Part shown: positions 5,657-6,631 of the stretch, in pieces
Position numbering within the stretch: the first letter of the stretch is position 1
Layout of the letters: each line of letters starts with the position of its first letter
Assembly (NCBI GenBank): GCA_964352225.1
Contig: CAYGRM010000371.1
Span: 1 to 6,631, forward strand
From: CAJQQY01 sp964352225
Lineage (GTDB): Bacteria; Bacteroidota; Bacteroidia; Chitinophagales; Saprospiraceae
Length of the DNA: 6,631 bases
Direction: 5' to 3'
Notes under the pieces: model-generated
Database searches by the model: none
Told to the model about the DNA's origin: nothing
The model's input: the letters and a program-made list of their open reading frames with translations, nothing else
Made by a program: the position numbers and the translations under genes

Positions 5657-6631
5657 TTATTTCCAATCAAAATCCCCAAAATTTACCTCTTTCGTCCTCC
5701 TCATATATTCCCAAGTTCGGCCTGGCCAATTGTTGGGTAAATTCCCATTAGCAGAAATATACCAACTCTTTTCTACTGTTGTCCAGATCATTTTTTTCAA
5801 TCGCTTTTGAATTGACTCATGGTAATTTTCCATCACCTCATTCTTCACCTCAAGAGATTTCGTATTATTTTTTTCCATCAACTCCAAACATTGAGCAATG
5901 TAATTAGCTTGTGCTTCGATCATCAAAATAATTGAATTGTGTCCCAAGTTGGTATTCGGTCCATACATCAAAAATAGATTCGGAAAATTACTGACCGTCA
6001 TTCCTAAATAGTTGATTGGTCCATCTTTCCAAAATTCTTTTATCGAAATTCCGTTTTTTCCAACCACATCAAGTCCCATCAAAAATGGTTGTGTTTTAAA
6101 GCCTGTGCTATATACGAGGACATCTAAATTATGCTTTTCTCCTTCTTTAGTTTGGATTCCTTTTTGGAAAAATTCCTGAATTGGCTCGGTAACCACCTCA
6201 ACATTTTTTTGATTTAAAGCATAATAAAAATCATCAGAAAAAAGAACACGTTTTGCGCCCAAAGGAAATTTAGGAATTAAAGCTTTCTGAAGTTTTGGAT
6301 TTTTGATACTTCGAAAAACATATCTTTTAGATTGCCATTGAAAAAAATTACGCAATAGGTTGTTTCCTTTTTTCATCAATAAAAAAAGTGCTCCCGCCAT
6401 CAACCAAATTTTCAAACGATACATTTTTAGTAAAAAAGGAAATCTTCTGACTAGATTCTTTTCCCAATTTTTATAGAGTCGATCTTGCTTTGGCAAAATC
6501 CAATTGGCGGAACGTTGAAAGACAACAACCTTCTTTGCTTGCTTTCGAATTTCTGGAATAAACTGAATAGCACTTGCTGCATTTCCGATCACGCCAACCG
6601 TTTTTCCCTCCAAAGAAATTTCGTGATTCCA
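5657..6631 (-). CDS. Flavin-containing monooxygenase, Baeyer-Villiger type (5' end outside the window)
   Basis: The visible C-terminal part, about 324 residues, belongs to a class B flavoprotein monooxygenase. Family members are usually near 500 residues and use FAD and NADPH to oxidise ketones or other carbonyl or heteroatom substrates in the cytoplasm. The frame stays open to the right edge, where it reads WNHEISLEGKTVGVIGNAAS. The first Trp is probably the last residue of the F-x-G-x3-H-x3-W fingerprint, and VIGNAASA is the NADPH-binding turn (G-x-A in place of the common G-x-G). Other family landmarks are FQRSANWILPKQDR, LGAKRVLFSDDFYYAL, NVEVVTEPI, the STGF motif (usually ATGF or ATGY), NYLGMTVSNFPNLFLMYGPN, LGHNSIILMIEAQ and a WPGRTWEYMRR end. 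The FAD-binding N-terminus is missing only because of the window edge. The substrate cannot be predicted. The TTG at 6613 is an internal Leu codon, not the start. Confidence 0.92.
   Translation of the reverse strand, partial: WNHEISLEGKTVGVIGNAASAIQFIPEIRKQAKKVVVFQRSANWILPKQDRLYKNWEKNLVRRFPFLLKMYRLKIWLMAGALFLLMKKGNNLLRNFFQWQSKRYVFRSIKNPKLQKALIPKFPLGAKRVLFSDDFYYALNQKNVEVVTEPIQEFFQKGIQTKEGEKHNLDVLVYSTGFKTQPFLMGLDVVGKNGISIKEFWKDGPINYLGMTVSNFPNLFLMYGPNTNLGHNSIILMIEAQANYIAQCLELMEKNNTKSLEVKNEVMENYHESIQKRLKKMIWTTVEKSWYISANGNLPNNWPGRTWEYMRRTKEVNFGDFDWK

Noticed and set aside
6611..6613. TTG as start codon of the monooxygenase
   Set aside because: The frame continues upstream to the window edge with family-consistent residues (WNHEIS), so TTG is an internal Leu and the true start lies outside.

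Overview
The window is AT-rich DNA (about one third G+C by eye) from a member of the Bacteroidota. The clearest signs are two neighbouring secreted proteins that both end in a type IX secretion (T9SS) C-terminal sorting domain, and a membrane-anchored AraC-type regulator of a kind common in that phylum. The starts also lack clear Shine-Dalgarno sequences, as is usual there. The species cannot be named from this window; Flavobacteriia, Cytophagia or Saprospiria-like bacteria would all fit.

All five protein genes lie on the minus strand, so transcription runs from high to low coordinates. In that order they are: (1) the C-terminal two thirds of a Baeyer-Villiger/FMO-type flavin monooxygenase, cut by the right window edge (5657-6631); (2) a 350-residue T9SS cargo protein whose N-terminal part looks like a short, cysteine-free relative of large Bacteroidota surface proteins (4538-5590); (3) a 767-residue T9SS cargo protein with the order lamin-tail, Calx-beta, lamin-tail, OB-like, sorting domain (2053-4356), closed by a strong hairpin terminator at 2003-2041; (4) a membrane AraC-family regulator with about seven transmembrane helices (744-1913); (5) a small exported protein of unknown function (33-569).

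No gap between genes exceeds 181 bases. Each of the three larger gaps holds an inverted repeat. These are the terminator plus a 10-bp repeat abutting the regulator start (1914-2052), a 10-bp GC-rich hairpin between the regulator and the small exported protein (570-743), and an 8-bp repeat overlapping a 12-bp palindrome just ahead of the lamin-tail protein (4357-4537).

Functionally this looks like an ordinary envelope and secretion neighbourhood rather than a defence or mobile system. Two surface or secreted adhesin-like proteins sit side by side. The membrane one-component regulator may control itself or the adjacent exported protein, which is an inference from adjacency only. The monooxygenase has no evident functional link to the rest. 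I see no RNA genes, insertion sequences, CRISPR arrays or attachment sites.
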